Under the pieces are notes generated by a model that saw only the letters and a list, made by a program, of their open reading frames with translations, was not told where the DNA came from and did not search any database. Shown here in pieces: positions 24,584-36,600 of a DNA stretch of 64,000 nt (position 1 is the first letter of the stretch; every line of letters begins with the position of its first letter). The stretch lies in contig JBAMJR010000187.1 of assembly GCA_038501785.1 (NCBI GenBank), positions 316,501-380,500 on the forward strand, in the 5' to 3' direction. The translations under genes were made by a program, and so were the position numbers. Origin of the DNA: Myoxocephalus aenaeus. Taxonomy: Eukaryota > Chordata > Actinopteri > Perciformes > Cottidae.

Positions 24584-25871
24584 ATGAAAAGTGCTCACTC
24601 TGTGGCGGGAGTCCTGCTCCTCATCGTGATCCAAAGCAGCTGGCAGATGCCTGACCAGGACACAGACCGAAACCCCATGTAAGATCAGCTCTGTCCTTGG
24701 TCTCACACATCGGCCTAAAAAAAAGCTCTCCTAGCAAAGATCTTTAATGAGAGGATTACAAAAGTCTGGGCATGAGTATTTGGTGACACCATCCTGAGCT
24801 GCAAAAATATGCAGCAAATCTTTTAAGAGCAACAAAGGGTTTTAACAAAGCAGAAAAGCAACTGCTACTTTTTAAAGCCTAAATACATTTTCTTTTTACA
24901 TAATCTTTCTTTTTATGTTTGTTTTTTGGTTAACATGTCTAAATGAAGACAGGCGAAGAACTCTTGTGCTGGTAGACAGGTAGTAGGTCCACATGTTGTT
25001 TTTAAAGTTTCAGCGATTGACATTAGAGGAAAAGGATCTCCGGTTCAAATATATAAAATAATGTGTCATTTGTTATTCTTCATTTTAAAAAACTGTCGGA
25101 GAACTTTTAGGGTAGTTATGTGAGATAATGTTTATATGTTTCATTTGAATGCCTTCCTTGTGGCGCTGTTTGCATGTATTGGCATTTTATTATTTCATAT
25201 TTATTTTAAGTATATTGTGGTGTCCCTTGTAGTGGTCGCTGATGCAAAACTAAATTTACAAAAGTATTGCATAGCCTAATTGTCCAAACAGTCCAAATGT
25301 AGAGATATTATTACTGATTCTAAATGACAGGAAGGGGAGTGTTTGAGTGGAGATTGTGTAAACTAAAGCTTTATTATCTCCATAATTTCTAGTCTATTGG
25401 CTGAAAATTCCATGCTGGCCGAACCCATTGAGCTCCCAAACATGAAGAGACATTCGGAGGGAACATTTTCCAACGACTACAGTAAATATCTGGAGACAAG
25501 AAGAGCACAAGACTTTGTCCAGTGGCTAAAGAACTCAAAAAGGAATGGGTGAGTGTTCCCTTTTCTTACTGGATCACTTCAACTTGGTGGCTAAGCATAC
25601 ACTATATCAAATATAGCTCAAGTCAAGGAAACCACAAGTATTGCTTTAATTGCATTAATACACTAGATTGCTGTATGCCTGTGGTATTGGATCAGACAAC
25701 GTAATTGTATAGATAGTTATTGTATCATCTATATGTGTCTGTCTCTGCAGGAGCCTGTTTAGACGCCATGCAGACGGCACCTACACCAGTGATGTGAGCT
25801 CGTACCTGCAGGACCAAGCCGTCAAGGAGTTTGTGTCCTGGTTGAAGACTGGCCGAGGCAGAAGAGAGTAA
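24584..25871 (+). CDS. gcg: Proglucagon (glucagon + GLP-1, no GLP-2)
   Basis: Secreted precursor of the islet and gut hormones that control glucose. Coding exons are 24584-24678, 25393-25548 and 25751-25871, giving 123 aa. Residues 1 to about 20 are a signal peptide ([12 protein letters not shown] hydrophobic core). Glucagon is H52-S80, starting [14 protein letters not shown], between Lys-Arg pairs. GLP-1 starts at H90 after Arg-Arg and begins [17 protein letters not shown]. It ends ...LKTGRG before Arg-Arg-Glu-stop, so the Gly could supply an amide. The second residue of each hormone is Ser or Ala, so both are in principle DPP4-type substrates. No GLP-2-like coding exon is visible before slc4a10. 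The stop overlaps a possible donor (GA|GTAACT). Two-peptide proglucagons are known in teleosts, including gcgb-type paralogues. I cannot decide which paralogue this is. Confidence 0.95.
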
Positions 25872-26242
25872 CTCTGCGCTATTATATGTTTCACAAACTG
25901 TACTCAAGCTTTTTTCCTGGTCGTGCTATTAAATTCCCCTAATAAGAAGCTCTGTCGGCCTTCAGTGGTTGAAGGAAAGGTTGTCAAAATGCCAAAAGGA
26001 ACAGTATGTTTGAAATGAGTCTCAATCATAAATGCAATGTGACTATTTTATTTTATCAAGCATTGACACCATAATTATTATTTTTTTTCGATTTTGGCAG
26101 TTTGCATCCTCCTTCTCACATGAAATGTGAAAGAATATGTTAAAATCACATTATTGATCTGAATTGCAACTTGGATAATTACATCTGTAGATAGTCTCAA
26201 TACCTTTTCTTATTATTCAGATAAAAGTCATATTTAGTTTTC

Positions 26243-26248
26243 AATAAA
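26243..26248 (+). terminator. gcg poly(A) signal
   Basis: AATAAA 372 bp after the gcg stop, followed within 25 bp by a T/GT-rich stretch. It is the first canonical signal downstream of the gene. Confidence 0.65.
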
Positions 26249-27504
26249 GAAATGTGTACAATCAATGAGTTCCCTCTTACATTTCTGTTGGTCCCTTTTG
26301 AAATATTGGACTGACAAGGATCACTCTTCTTGTCAAGGTTCTCCAGCTGAGTGTGTACATGTCCATCTACACACATAATCTCAGAGAATACATGAAAATC
26401 AATAGTTGTTTCAAAGAAAACGTGTTATACATAGTCGATTGGTAAATGAGAATAAATAAACTATTAACTCATTATCCAGTTAACATCAGTGTTCAATTTT
26501 GACCGCAGGCACCAACCATGCTCTCCTAATCTTTCTGTTTGTGGAGGCAGAACAAAAATCAATAAACACGTCACTCCCCTGGGAGAAATGTGCTGTGGGA
26601 TTTCCAACAGGTAACAGGATGATGCATGTCACCTGTCAGCTGTTCACTGGAGGAGGATCGCCCAGTGAAGCTCTGACAGCACACCAAGGAGTGCTAAATG
26701 CTGAATGAAAGAACACAAAATCACGTCAATTAGCTCAGACTCGTTGGAAACGATGACTGGGTCGACGCTCTTGAGTTCCTCCTGGCGCTGAGACAAAACA
26801 GGAATTCACATGAGCCAGCAGCTTGACATGCTTAGGGATGTGCCACCTCTCTGAGCTGTCTCTGAACATCAAAACCAGCTGTTGATTGCAGGAACCTCTG
26901 CCCACTTCAGTCTATTTGTAGGCCAAATCTCTGAGGGTTGGACATTAATGCTTAGCAGCAATATGAGATGTTTCTATCAGGGTATCCCCCTGCAGGAATT
27001 ACATCCATGCAGTGTGATCAAGCATGTGCTGCTACCTAATTATTTGACAGTCTGATATGTGATTTGAGCCTATAAAAAATATATCTGAGTCTAAAATGAA
27101 AGGTTTTGTGGTTGCTTTTCAAGCAGGGTCAACATTTCTGAAACACTTCATAATAAGAGAAAAACATGCTTAACTTATGCGTAACTATTAAATAACTACA
27201 GATGATTTAATGTGTCATGCTGTATCGTGAATTCCCGTTGCTCAGCTGTAAGCAATGTTACAGTCACAATGAGTTTATGTATTATTATATTGTATAATGG
27301 ATTATCATTTCCAGAATTTTATCTCTGACTTTGTCAAGGGATTTAATGGCAATTGTTACGTTCCCACTGCAGACAAAAGCCAGATGTTAATGTTTTGTAT
27401 GTCCAGTGGTAGGGGCTTCAGTTACGTCATTCATTCATCTTTATGCCACCAAATTACCAAGATTCCAGTTACCATTTGAGACCAATGCATGTGATCTGTA
27501 TCTC
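26249..27504. other. Intergenic DNA between gcg and the piggyBac fossil
   Basis: No gene is supported. I looked specifically for a GLP-2 exon (His-x-Asp-Gly-Ser/Thr motif after a dibasic pair) and for dpp4 exons (GWSYGG, GTADDN) and found neither. The sequence is mostly unique and AT-rich, with short chance open frames. Confidence 0.6.
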
Positions 27505-28650
27505 TTAACCCTTGTGTGGTGTTCATATTTTTGTTATTCAGCGAATGTTCGTGGGTCTGGTGGACCCGCTGCATTTTTGGGGTTTTACTTCAACACAATC
27601 AAACAATTTTGTTTACTTCATCCCAATTACAAGCAATATAAACAGCATATATGGCTAATATTTGGCCTTAACCTTTGATAGAGCAAATGTATGAATTAAT
27701 GTACTACTTGTTTTTTTTATTTTTATAAAATGTAAGAAAAGAAAAGAAATTATAATCATGATGATGCTCCTGGCCACATATTCTCCCATCCCTGTGTAGT
27801 GTACTCATGAGTATCACTTTCCTTTCTTTGGCACATAGGATACACAAACTTGGAAGAGTTGACAGGCCTGTTCTTTGTAGTCAGCAGTTGGGGTGGGAGC
27901 TCAGACTGGTTATTCCATATCGTTCCCACCACAGTCAGCTTCCTCTTCAGGAGCTCCTGTCCCAGCTTTTGTGAGGTAAAAAAAATGTTTTGCATGTGAT
28001 GCTGTGTCCACTGAGTCTCTGAGTCCTGTCCAGGACAACTCTCATTCCTTGATTTTTCTGAGTGGCTCCTGAATCATACGGGGATGTTTGCTGAAATTGA
28101 TTAAATAGCCCTACCAAAAGAAATTGACACCAGCCGCCACTGGTCAGAGAATATAACCTTGAGGTCAGAGCATAGAACCCTGATGTTAGAGCATAGAACC
28201 CTGAGGTTAGAACCCTGAGGTCAGAGAATATAACCTTGAGGTCAGAGCATAGAACCCTGATGTTAGAGCATAGAACCCTGAGGTTAGAGCATAGAACCCT
28301 GAGGTTAGAGCATAGAACCCTGAGGTCAGAGCATAGAACCCTGAGGTCAGAGCATAGAACCCTGAGGTCAGAGCATAGAACCCTGAGGTTAGAGCATAGA
28401 ACCCTGAGGTCAGATCATCCATATTTCTTCACTTGCTAGCTGCTGACGGGCTGGTCCTGGTGCTAGTCTTCATTTTGGAACTAGCTGATGCTCAATCTCA
28501 TCTTCTTCTTCAAAGTCACTGTCAGACTCTGAATTTTCATAAATGTGATCCTCACATTCTGAAACATACATCATCATCAAAAGCTTCTCTCTGTTCCCAA
28601 ATCAATTACATGGCCCTCTGAGCAAAGAATCTTTCGGCCACCTTGATTAA
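27505..28650 (-). pseudogene. Decayed piggyBac transposon with broken transposase
   Basis: The left edge is TTAA (27505-27508) followed by CCCTTGTGTGGTGTTCATA and later GTGGACCCG, typical of fish piggyBac ends. On the minus strand 27995-27756 encodes FFTSQKLGQELLKRKLTVVG and GTIWNNQSELPPQLL, a hallmark block of PGBD-type transposases. The preceding RVVLDRTQRLSGHSITC lies in another frame, so a frameshift sits near 27995 at a T-run. Further 5' on the minus strand (about 28575-28470) an acidic SESDSDFEEEDEIEH stretch resembles the transposase N-terminus. The middle of the gene is missing or replaced by a 21-bp minisatellite. The right edge is not clear. The copy is not functional. Confidence 0.8.
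28142..28414. repeat. 21-bp minisatellite inside the piggyBac fossil
   Basis: About 13 head-to-tail units of GAGGTCAGAGCATAGAACCC+T occur with variants (GTCAG/GTTAG, GAGG/GATG, CATAG/ATATA). One unit is cut by 7 bp near 28205, and a block of about 77 bp is repeated (positions 28144 and 28221 correspond), which shows higher-order duplication. As 21 is a multiple of three, both strands stay open: the plus strand reads EHRTLRS/L heptads and the minus strand ALTSGFY heptads. There is no evidence of translation. Confidence 0.95.
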
Positions 28651-30600
28651 TGAAAAGCTATATTTATTGTGTCCCGTACCTAATCTGCAGCTGTGATGGA
28701 GTTTGAGCAAATATAGATTGGTTCCCACAAGACAGAGGCTAAAATGTGCGGGAAAGTGAGAGCAGACATGTGTCTGTGCTTGAATTTATCAACAATGTTA
28801 CACAATGTGAACAAAATTACATTCATGATGATGACGCTTTTTAATTCATGATTCACTAAACTTTATACAAACATTCAAAAGAAATAATGAGATTATTTGA
28901 ATTTACATTTACAAGATAAGCAATACACTGACACCTGGAGGAAACATACTGTAAGTATCTGTAATACAAGGTATTCTCTGGCAAACATATAATTCCACAA
29001 AATAAATATGGATAAATAATTTCATGTAAATACAAAATGGACATTCTGGCAGAAAGTGCTATTGCATTTGGTTCTTAAGAGTATATTGCCGTTTATCAAT
29101 CACATTAAAGCACTCATTCCTGTTAATCATAACCATTATTGGGGATTCAAAATGGCCCCATCCCAATAACAGACATCAGAAATGTGTATTTTGCTGGCTT
29201 TTCAAGTTATAGGTATTTTAACACATTTCTGTATGGCTTTTCAGAATGTGTTAATGGTTATGGTCAAGAATGACCTGAGGCTTTTAAAATATTTACTAGA
29301 TCTCAATCATTTCCACATCATAATGTCTAAAGAGAGTATTAAGAATTACAGGGAATCCGTATACAAATAGACAAAGAATTCAAGGATATGTTATGCTATA
29401 TATGTTAATATAATTATATTTCAAAGTGTTTAGAAAAACATTATACAATTTATCCAACAACAAAAACTTGAAAACAGTGTCTTGGCTGGGCAAAACCTTT
29501 ACATTTCCGTAGTTAACAAATGGTGCAGCAAAACAATTTCTAGATTTAAAAAGTACAATCCGACAGCATGAGAAAATAGAAGGTTTCATTGGATCATGAA
29601 GAGGGATTCACAAGACTAGACGTGAAGGATTGATTAACTGCAGTATACAATACAGATGTGTTGATGAGCACACAGATGGGACAGTGACAACGACTCACAA
29701 CATCGTCCTCCATTTTCTTCATCTTACGTTTGTCACCATGCACACCAGTTTTGTGAAACACTTTTGTAGTGAACTGTGAGAATCAAGAAAGAAAAGACAG
29801 ATGTATAATAAGTAGATATTTATTAAGCATATATTGTCATTTTTGAAAGTACTCTGATGTTACTACTTTTTCTTAAGTAAATAATTGGAGTGTAAAAATA
29901 CTCAAAATAAAACTAACATGCATAATGGCCCCTTCCAGAGGGTTGTTGTTGTATTATCATACTGAACATACTATACTAATTTATTTGATGTTATGAATAT
30001 AAACTTTGGATCTAAAAGGTTTTGTTACCTTTCGACGGAGTCAGGCTAACTGTTCCCCCTGTTTCCAGTCTTTGTGCTAAGCTAACCAGCTGCTGGTCAT
30101 AGCTTTATATTTACAGTACAGATATGAGAGTGGTATCAATCTTCTCGTCGAGGAAGTAAATAGTCATTGTTCCCAAAACCCCTAACTGTTCCTTAAATAT
30201 AAAATTCTAAAACCTAATAATGAGGATGTGTCTGACTTTTGTTTCTCGTGTAATGAGCTCATTTAATGAGCTGATGGCAGACCAGATTGTAGATAAACAA
30301 TACTGTGGAGCACCATGTCCTTACAGACATTTCAACCTAAGCATATTAGTGCCCCCACCGTGTAGACCCAATTATAATTGAGCTCTAAAGGTACAGTAGA
30401 TTTTTTTTAAGATGTCATTATTTGAGTCAAAGGGCTTATTTTGCAATTCATAATAAGAAACTTTTGGAATGTATTTGCATGTGTTGTATCTCTCTGCAAA
30501 CACAAAACAAACTGAAAGCTATGAGTGAGTATACTGTATATTCAACAATGCAAAAAGTCTTACCATAATGTTTTGAAGTCTTGATTCTTTCTAAAGCGTC
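28651..30600 (-). other. slc4a10 3' UTR and flank
   Basis: This lies downstream of the slc4a10 stop on the minus strand. Candidate minus-strand poly(A) signals (TTTATT on the plus strand) are at 29820-29825 and 28663-28668. A reverse-oriented dispersed repeat sits at 30022-30195. A possible alternative terminal exon (29773-29594, minus) follows a good acceptor, but it is unproven. Confidence 0.5.
30022..30195 (-). mobile_element. Dispersed fish repeat, inverted copy
   Basis: Reverse complement of the family at 10800-11180. The plus strand shows CCCCTGTTTCCAGTCTTTGT, GCTAAGCTAACC, GATATGAGAGTGGTATCAAT and ACTGTTCCTTAA in the order expected for an inverted copy. It lies within the likely slc4a10 3' UTR. 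Confidence 0.7.
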
Positions 30601-33600
30601 TTAGCTGTTGGCCATCCAAGTATTTCCAAAAGAACCTTTTGACATTTCATCTGTGATATTGATGATGGGTATTCCCCTGTGAAAGGAGATGTCAATTCAC
30701 GCTCTCACCTTTACTCAACAGATTAAAATGCACTGTACATGAAGTGGCATTTAGAATAAAACTGTTGTGTAAATGTTACTTATAAAACTCATACTATAAG
30801 TAGAATATAACTTACTTGTGTTCTGCTAATGGCACTTGCACGACTCCCTCGTCTTCTGCCAGTATACTCTGCTCCTCCTCCTGAGGGTCAAATAAGATAA
30901 ATGCATGTAATTATTAATCAAATTAAATTAAATTGGCATGCCTGTCGCGATACATAGTTGTTTGTTTATGATAGCAACAGCACCTCTTCAGCATCCTCAA
31001 TCTTCTTCTTCTTGCTCTCTGGCATGAGGTCATCCAGCCAGCTCATCTCTCTCTTGGTGAAGAAACAGTCCATTAGCTTCCGGATAAACACCAGAGCCAA
31101 CACCTGCAGAATTGACATAAGGAAAGCCTCTGATTTCACAAAAATTGCACGTCCTAATAAAACAGTATACGCTGTCTGTGCTAAGTAGTGGTGTAGGCAG
31201 AAAGTATAAAGGACAAATCAGTTGAAATGTTGTAGGTAAGGTCATAGATGTAGATAAAGAAGGCGGAACTTTAAACAATGCACAGTAGCAAAACTCTCTA
31301 CATTTTGACGACAAATGTTATTGATGAAGTATGATATTATCTGTATGTTCCATGAGTTATTTTGGGAGAGTTAAAAGATGCAATGTGTAAGATGTAGCCG
31401 CATGCTTCACAGAAATTGGGGGCAGCATCTTACCTCCATCCTGGGTCCATACAATGTAAATTTACCAAATTCGACCAAACTGCTAACAATCTGGGAGCCA
31501 ATCAAAATAACATTACTATTTTATAATCTGACCTATATTGTGTGTACGGTGCCACTAACAGGGGGCTGAACGTTTTGATCGTTTGTTTATTGGTTTAAAT
31601 CCAAAGTGACAGCAGAAATGAAAAAATGACTTCCCGGCCACCAGGAAACTACTTTGCTACTTCGTATTAACAATACATATGTCTTTGACATAACACCAAC
31701 ACTACTAAAATTAAGTATTTTGTCTCCCTCCAATAACTCCTGCATTAATCACTGTGTAGGTGGGAGGTACCCAACTCACCCTGGTAACACATCTGTACTA
31801 TCACACCTATAAACACTAAGATGTGATGTGCTGTGAAAAGGTATGCTGCTTTTGTAATGGTCCTGAAGAGGCAAAATGTGATTGTGTACGCACCATCATG
31901 GGAAAGACAATAGCAGCCTTGGAGGTCTTGATGACCCAGAGCAGAACCAAACAGCTGAGTTGGATGATGGTAAAGAGGTGCACCTTCCTCAGAGGCACAT
32001 GGCGTAGGTAGATGAAGTCCGGCTGGTGTTTAGCTGGCATAGCGAACAGTCTCAGACGATCAAAGAACTGGAGAGGATAAATGATAAAACAAGTTGATAA
32101 CTTATTGTTTGGCCATATAGAGATATACATACATATATATATATATCTTCTTAATGCACCATTTCAGAAGGATAACCACAACCTACTGTATAATGTAATG
32201 TAAAATGTTTCCTTAAATGTCACAACCCCACAGATAATTATATTATCAGCTCTGAAGCTGTTTAGCATCTTAAAAGGTAATAGTTTTGGCAGCCTTTTTA
32301 AAGAAAAAAGCTTTTTAGAAGGGACAATACTCCCCCCCCCCCCACAGCAGCAAACAGACGTCAAGCTAAACGTTTCTCCGTCTGCTGGATGTGTAACTAC
32401 AACAAGCTGGATCCCCTTGAAAAGCATGGAAAAGATAATTTTTTCCAAAAAGTGTTTGTCTTATTATAAATATAGTTTTCACAACCAATAATAGAGTTCT
32501 TCAAAGAGGAGAAAATAAGAATTAAACAGGGCAATTAAATAACAACCAGGTGTTCTGTAATTGCTGGGAACACACTAGAGGCCAATTAACACTTTTTATC
32601 TGGGCAGACAGACAATATGGAGGCGCTCCCCTATCATGGCTCAGTGAAAATAAACTATCTTCAAAGATTATCCGGTAGAAGCGTCTACAAATTAAAATGT
32701 ACCCACACTGGCCAAATGTCTGTCTATCTCATCCATGCAGATTATCTAAAAAAAGATATTTACAACTGAAATTCCATACAGGTGATGATGACTAATGATT
32801 CTTTCCTGGTGTGAGCATTAAGACTAAAAAGCAAAACACAAATCAGCTTGATTAAAACTTTGCTGTTATGTCTGTGGTGCAACATTTGTTATATTTAGTC
32901 CAGGCAGAGTAGGTCCTCAAATGTCTTTGAGGCAAGTGTCGTATCTGTGTGTTTCCTCATGTGTTGATACATTATGTGAGCAAAAAATGATGCATTAAAT
33001 ACAGTGCAATTCAAATAGTTTTACCTGAATGCCTCTGAGAGAAGATGCCCCCATGTAAAGGAATACTCCGTACAACACAGGCATGGGAATGAACTGAAGA
33101 ACAACAAAAGTGTTGTGTCAATAACACAAAAACATACGTCAGTAACTGCTCTACTATAGCAGACCTGCTGCAATCAGTTAAACAAATAATTATTAAATAT
33201 CTTGAGGATGATGCACTCAGAAATATGTACAACAATTACAGAGGGATACTTAAAGTCACACTGAATAATACTGGAAGAATAATTGCACAAAGATGGATAT
33301 GCAAAAATGATAAAAGACAGTGACCTTCAGCACAGATGTCATGAAGACGGAGCAGCCCATGAGGACGAAGATCATGAGGCCAGTAAAGCGTTGCTCTCTG
33401 ATGCCGAGGAACTTGGGCTGCTCTCCAGGAGCTGAGCACTCCGATTCGAGCTTCAGGCTGTTGACGTGGCTGATGGAGAGGACGGTGGCTGCTACGAACC
33501 AGGGCAAGCCCATCAACGAGCACACGCCGAGCATCACCCCCACCATGAACAGATCTAGGTGGTACCCACAGCCTTTCTGAACAGGGGAAAGCACCAGTAA

Positions 33601-36600
33601 ATAAAGTTGAAGTTCAGAAGCACATTCAGACATGCTGAATTCAAGTCACCATGTTGGCAAGCTGCTGTGTAGAGCAAAAGCAATCGTATCAACGCGGTCT
33701 GCAACCACGGTTCAAAGCTGGGACAGGAAAGTACCTTGAGTTTGTGTTCCTTCCTGTTGATGATGACGGCAGTGATCTGCTGGTCCATGAAGATGAGGAT
33801 GGTGCACAGCAGAGCTGGGAACACTGTAATGATTGTGGTCCACCAGGGGTTGCGCCCCAGAGGGTTGATGAACCAACCTCGATCATCTCTGGTTGGCTGA
33901 TGAAAAAAAAAAGATTGTTGTTGGTTAGACATACTGTGTAGCTTGGTGATGTTTCTCAGCAATGTGTTAATGGAATCGTATTGTGTGGACTAGTTCACCT
34001 TAAACACACTGGGAACCTTTAGTTTTGGAGAGGGGATCCCTAAGGCATAGTCAACTAAGACCATGGTTAGGATGGTGAAGAAAACCGCAAAGTCACTGAT
34101 GATGGATCTCACCTAATGGGGAGGAAAATCTGTTTAATTGAATTTACTCAATATAAATAAATAAACAAAAGTGTTACTTTAAATGAAACTCCATAATTTC
34201 GCTTCTATTTTGCAGTATCTACATTTGACCACTAGAGTGCACCACTGCACTGTGTTACTCTACAGCTGTAGAAGCTTTACCCTCATGCTTTGGCTCATAA
34301 TGCGCTCTAATGTAATGATAATGTGTGAAAAATAGTACCTTTGTGGGAAAGTAATTGCTGAACTTGAACTCCTTCAGAAAAGCGGACATAAGGACGGTGG
34401 AAAAGAAGAGTAGGACACACCAGAAGAGGACATCAGGAACATAGGGTCCATTAGGGCCGCAGGCGCTGCCCACAAACTCCCCACGGTTTGCAATACAATC
34501 CTGCAATGACAGATAGAGGGTCAGAGTTATTCATACTCATCATTTGATTAACAACACAGAGGAATCAGCAGACTCAAATGTGGTTTATCAGCAACCATGT
34601 CCACAAAAAACTTAAGTGAGTACAAAAATGTGCTTTTAAAGTGATTTGCAATGAGTAATCCAATATAATCCAGCCAACATGCCCTTAATCTCCTCTGTTC
34701 AGTTTCCTACATCTGGGCAGGTAAAAAACTTAAATAAACAATATTATTTTCAGTTTGTCTTTGTGTTACGAAATATTTTCAGCTATGGTGTGCATATAAA
34801 ACATATTTTATTATTTTATTGTTCTACTTTTTTAAACCAAATTAGCTTGTACTCAAACACCTTGGTCTCCAGTGCTTCCCAATATATTTCTGAGGCAGTG
34901 ATGTTGGTGATCTCCCAATGCTTCTGGGTGGCATTGGTGGGGTCAGAAGGCTCAACGCATGAACATCTGTGGAGGCAAATGAACATCTGGGTGACCGAAT
35001 AATCCCTCATCTGTCAGGGATTTACAGTACCTCCAAGACATGTAGTAATTACTTTGTTTCACTACTTTGCACAGTATAGTGTGTGAGAATAAGTGTCCAC
35101 ATACGAGTACATGGTGAGTTTGTCGAGGTTGTTGTTCTTGTTGAAGGGATAGTAGTCTCCCAAGTGGACAAGCTTCTCCAAGGCCTCGTAGATGAAGATG
35201 ATGCAGATGAGTGAGGCGAAGGCTTCCTCTGTAAAGCGTGTGATGTAACAGACGAGGGAACTGGCATCTGTAGCCACCAGAATGATACAGAGGGTCGCTG
35301 TCCAGAGACCAATGCAGGTTCTCAGAGACAGGTAGGACAAGTCATACTCCCTATGTGCAGATTAAATGGGGGGTGGGAGGGGGGACGACAGATTTTAGAT
35401 CAAACCACATCATATATTGATTATTTACAGTCTGTAATGTGGTGGATTAAAGAAGTCGTTATCACAGTGAAATTAAATTAGAAATTAGAACATTTAATGC
35501 TCTATATGGAGGCAAAATGTTTGTGAAATGGTTTATTCATAACCACAGACATGATCCAACAGCAATATAATGTAATCACAATGTACAGACGGAATTAATA
35601 GTATAGTTCAAAGAGATCATTTATGTATACATTCACATGAAAATAAGACATACTTGCAGAATTTGAACAATATCTTTTCAAACACAAGCACCGGCCCAGT
35701 GCTGCCCAGAATGGTGAGGGGCTGCCCGGCAAACAGGGAATAGGCAATTCCAGTCAGTGAGGCTCCAAACAGGGACTCAATTGCACTCTGGGGAATGGGA
35801 AAGGACAGAGAGATTATTGGTGAATAGTTACCTCAAAAATATGTATCATATTCAACTACTGAACTGTCGTCAAGTTAAATGTATTGCAAGGCTGGTACAG
35901 TGCACAGCTAGTCTTGGCAGGACACTGTGAACATTTAGAGGAAAGGGTGTGTGATTTACTATGCGTCCTTCTGTTGCCTCGCCCAGTAGTCCTCCAAAGG
36001 TGATGACAGGAGACATGCAGGCACAGTAGAGGAATAGGAAAGAGGCCACACACTGTAAACTAAAAGCATCAGTGTAGTCGGACAGGTAGTGGGGTGCCTT
36101 GCGCTTGATGTCTAGGAAAAGACCACCGAACAACCTGGAAATATAAAAAGGAAATGTATCACTTGAATCAAATGTTCACGTGAAAACTTCCTTTGCAAAA
36201 GTATAACAGCTACCCTATTTTATAAATAACAATATTAATGAGTTTAAATTACATTACAGCTTTATTCTTGAAAAATTTGCTAAAATTATATATTTTTTCA
36301 TTTACTTGCTTTCCCTTTATTCCCTTCTTCCCACTGTCCAACAGTCTAGCTGCAAATAGACAGGAGGATGTTTCTATGGAAACCACAAAATGACTACAAC
36401 TACAGACTAAGTTTACCCAGAAATAGATGATCAGCATTACAGTGTAGATTTTGTGGAAAATTGAAATTTTTCAGTTAACTGGATTGATTTTGCAAATGTC
36501 TGTGTACATTTTAGATAGCGTATAATAAGGAAATAATAGCAATGTATTATCTCACATAATATTTTTTTTATTTTTTTATTTATGGAAACATTTTCAACGC

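Noticed and set aside
26499..26708. Possible GLP-2 or other peptide exon downstream of gcg
   Set aside because: The frame lacks a dibasic site followed by His-x-Asp-Gly and shows no peptide-hormone pattern.
28142..28414. Regularly spaced repeats that could suggest a CRISPR array
   Set aside because: Units are directly adjacent 21-mers with no unique spacers, in a vertebrate genome. It is a minisatellite.
33651..33941. 96-aa plus-strand frame
   Set aside because: It is antisense to slc4a10 exon 18, whose frame and splice sites match the transporter.
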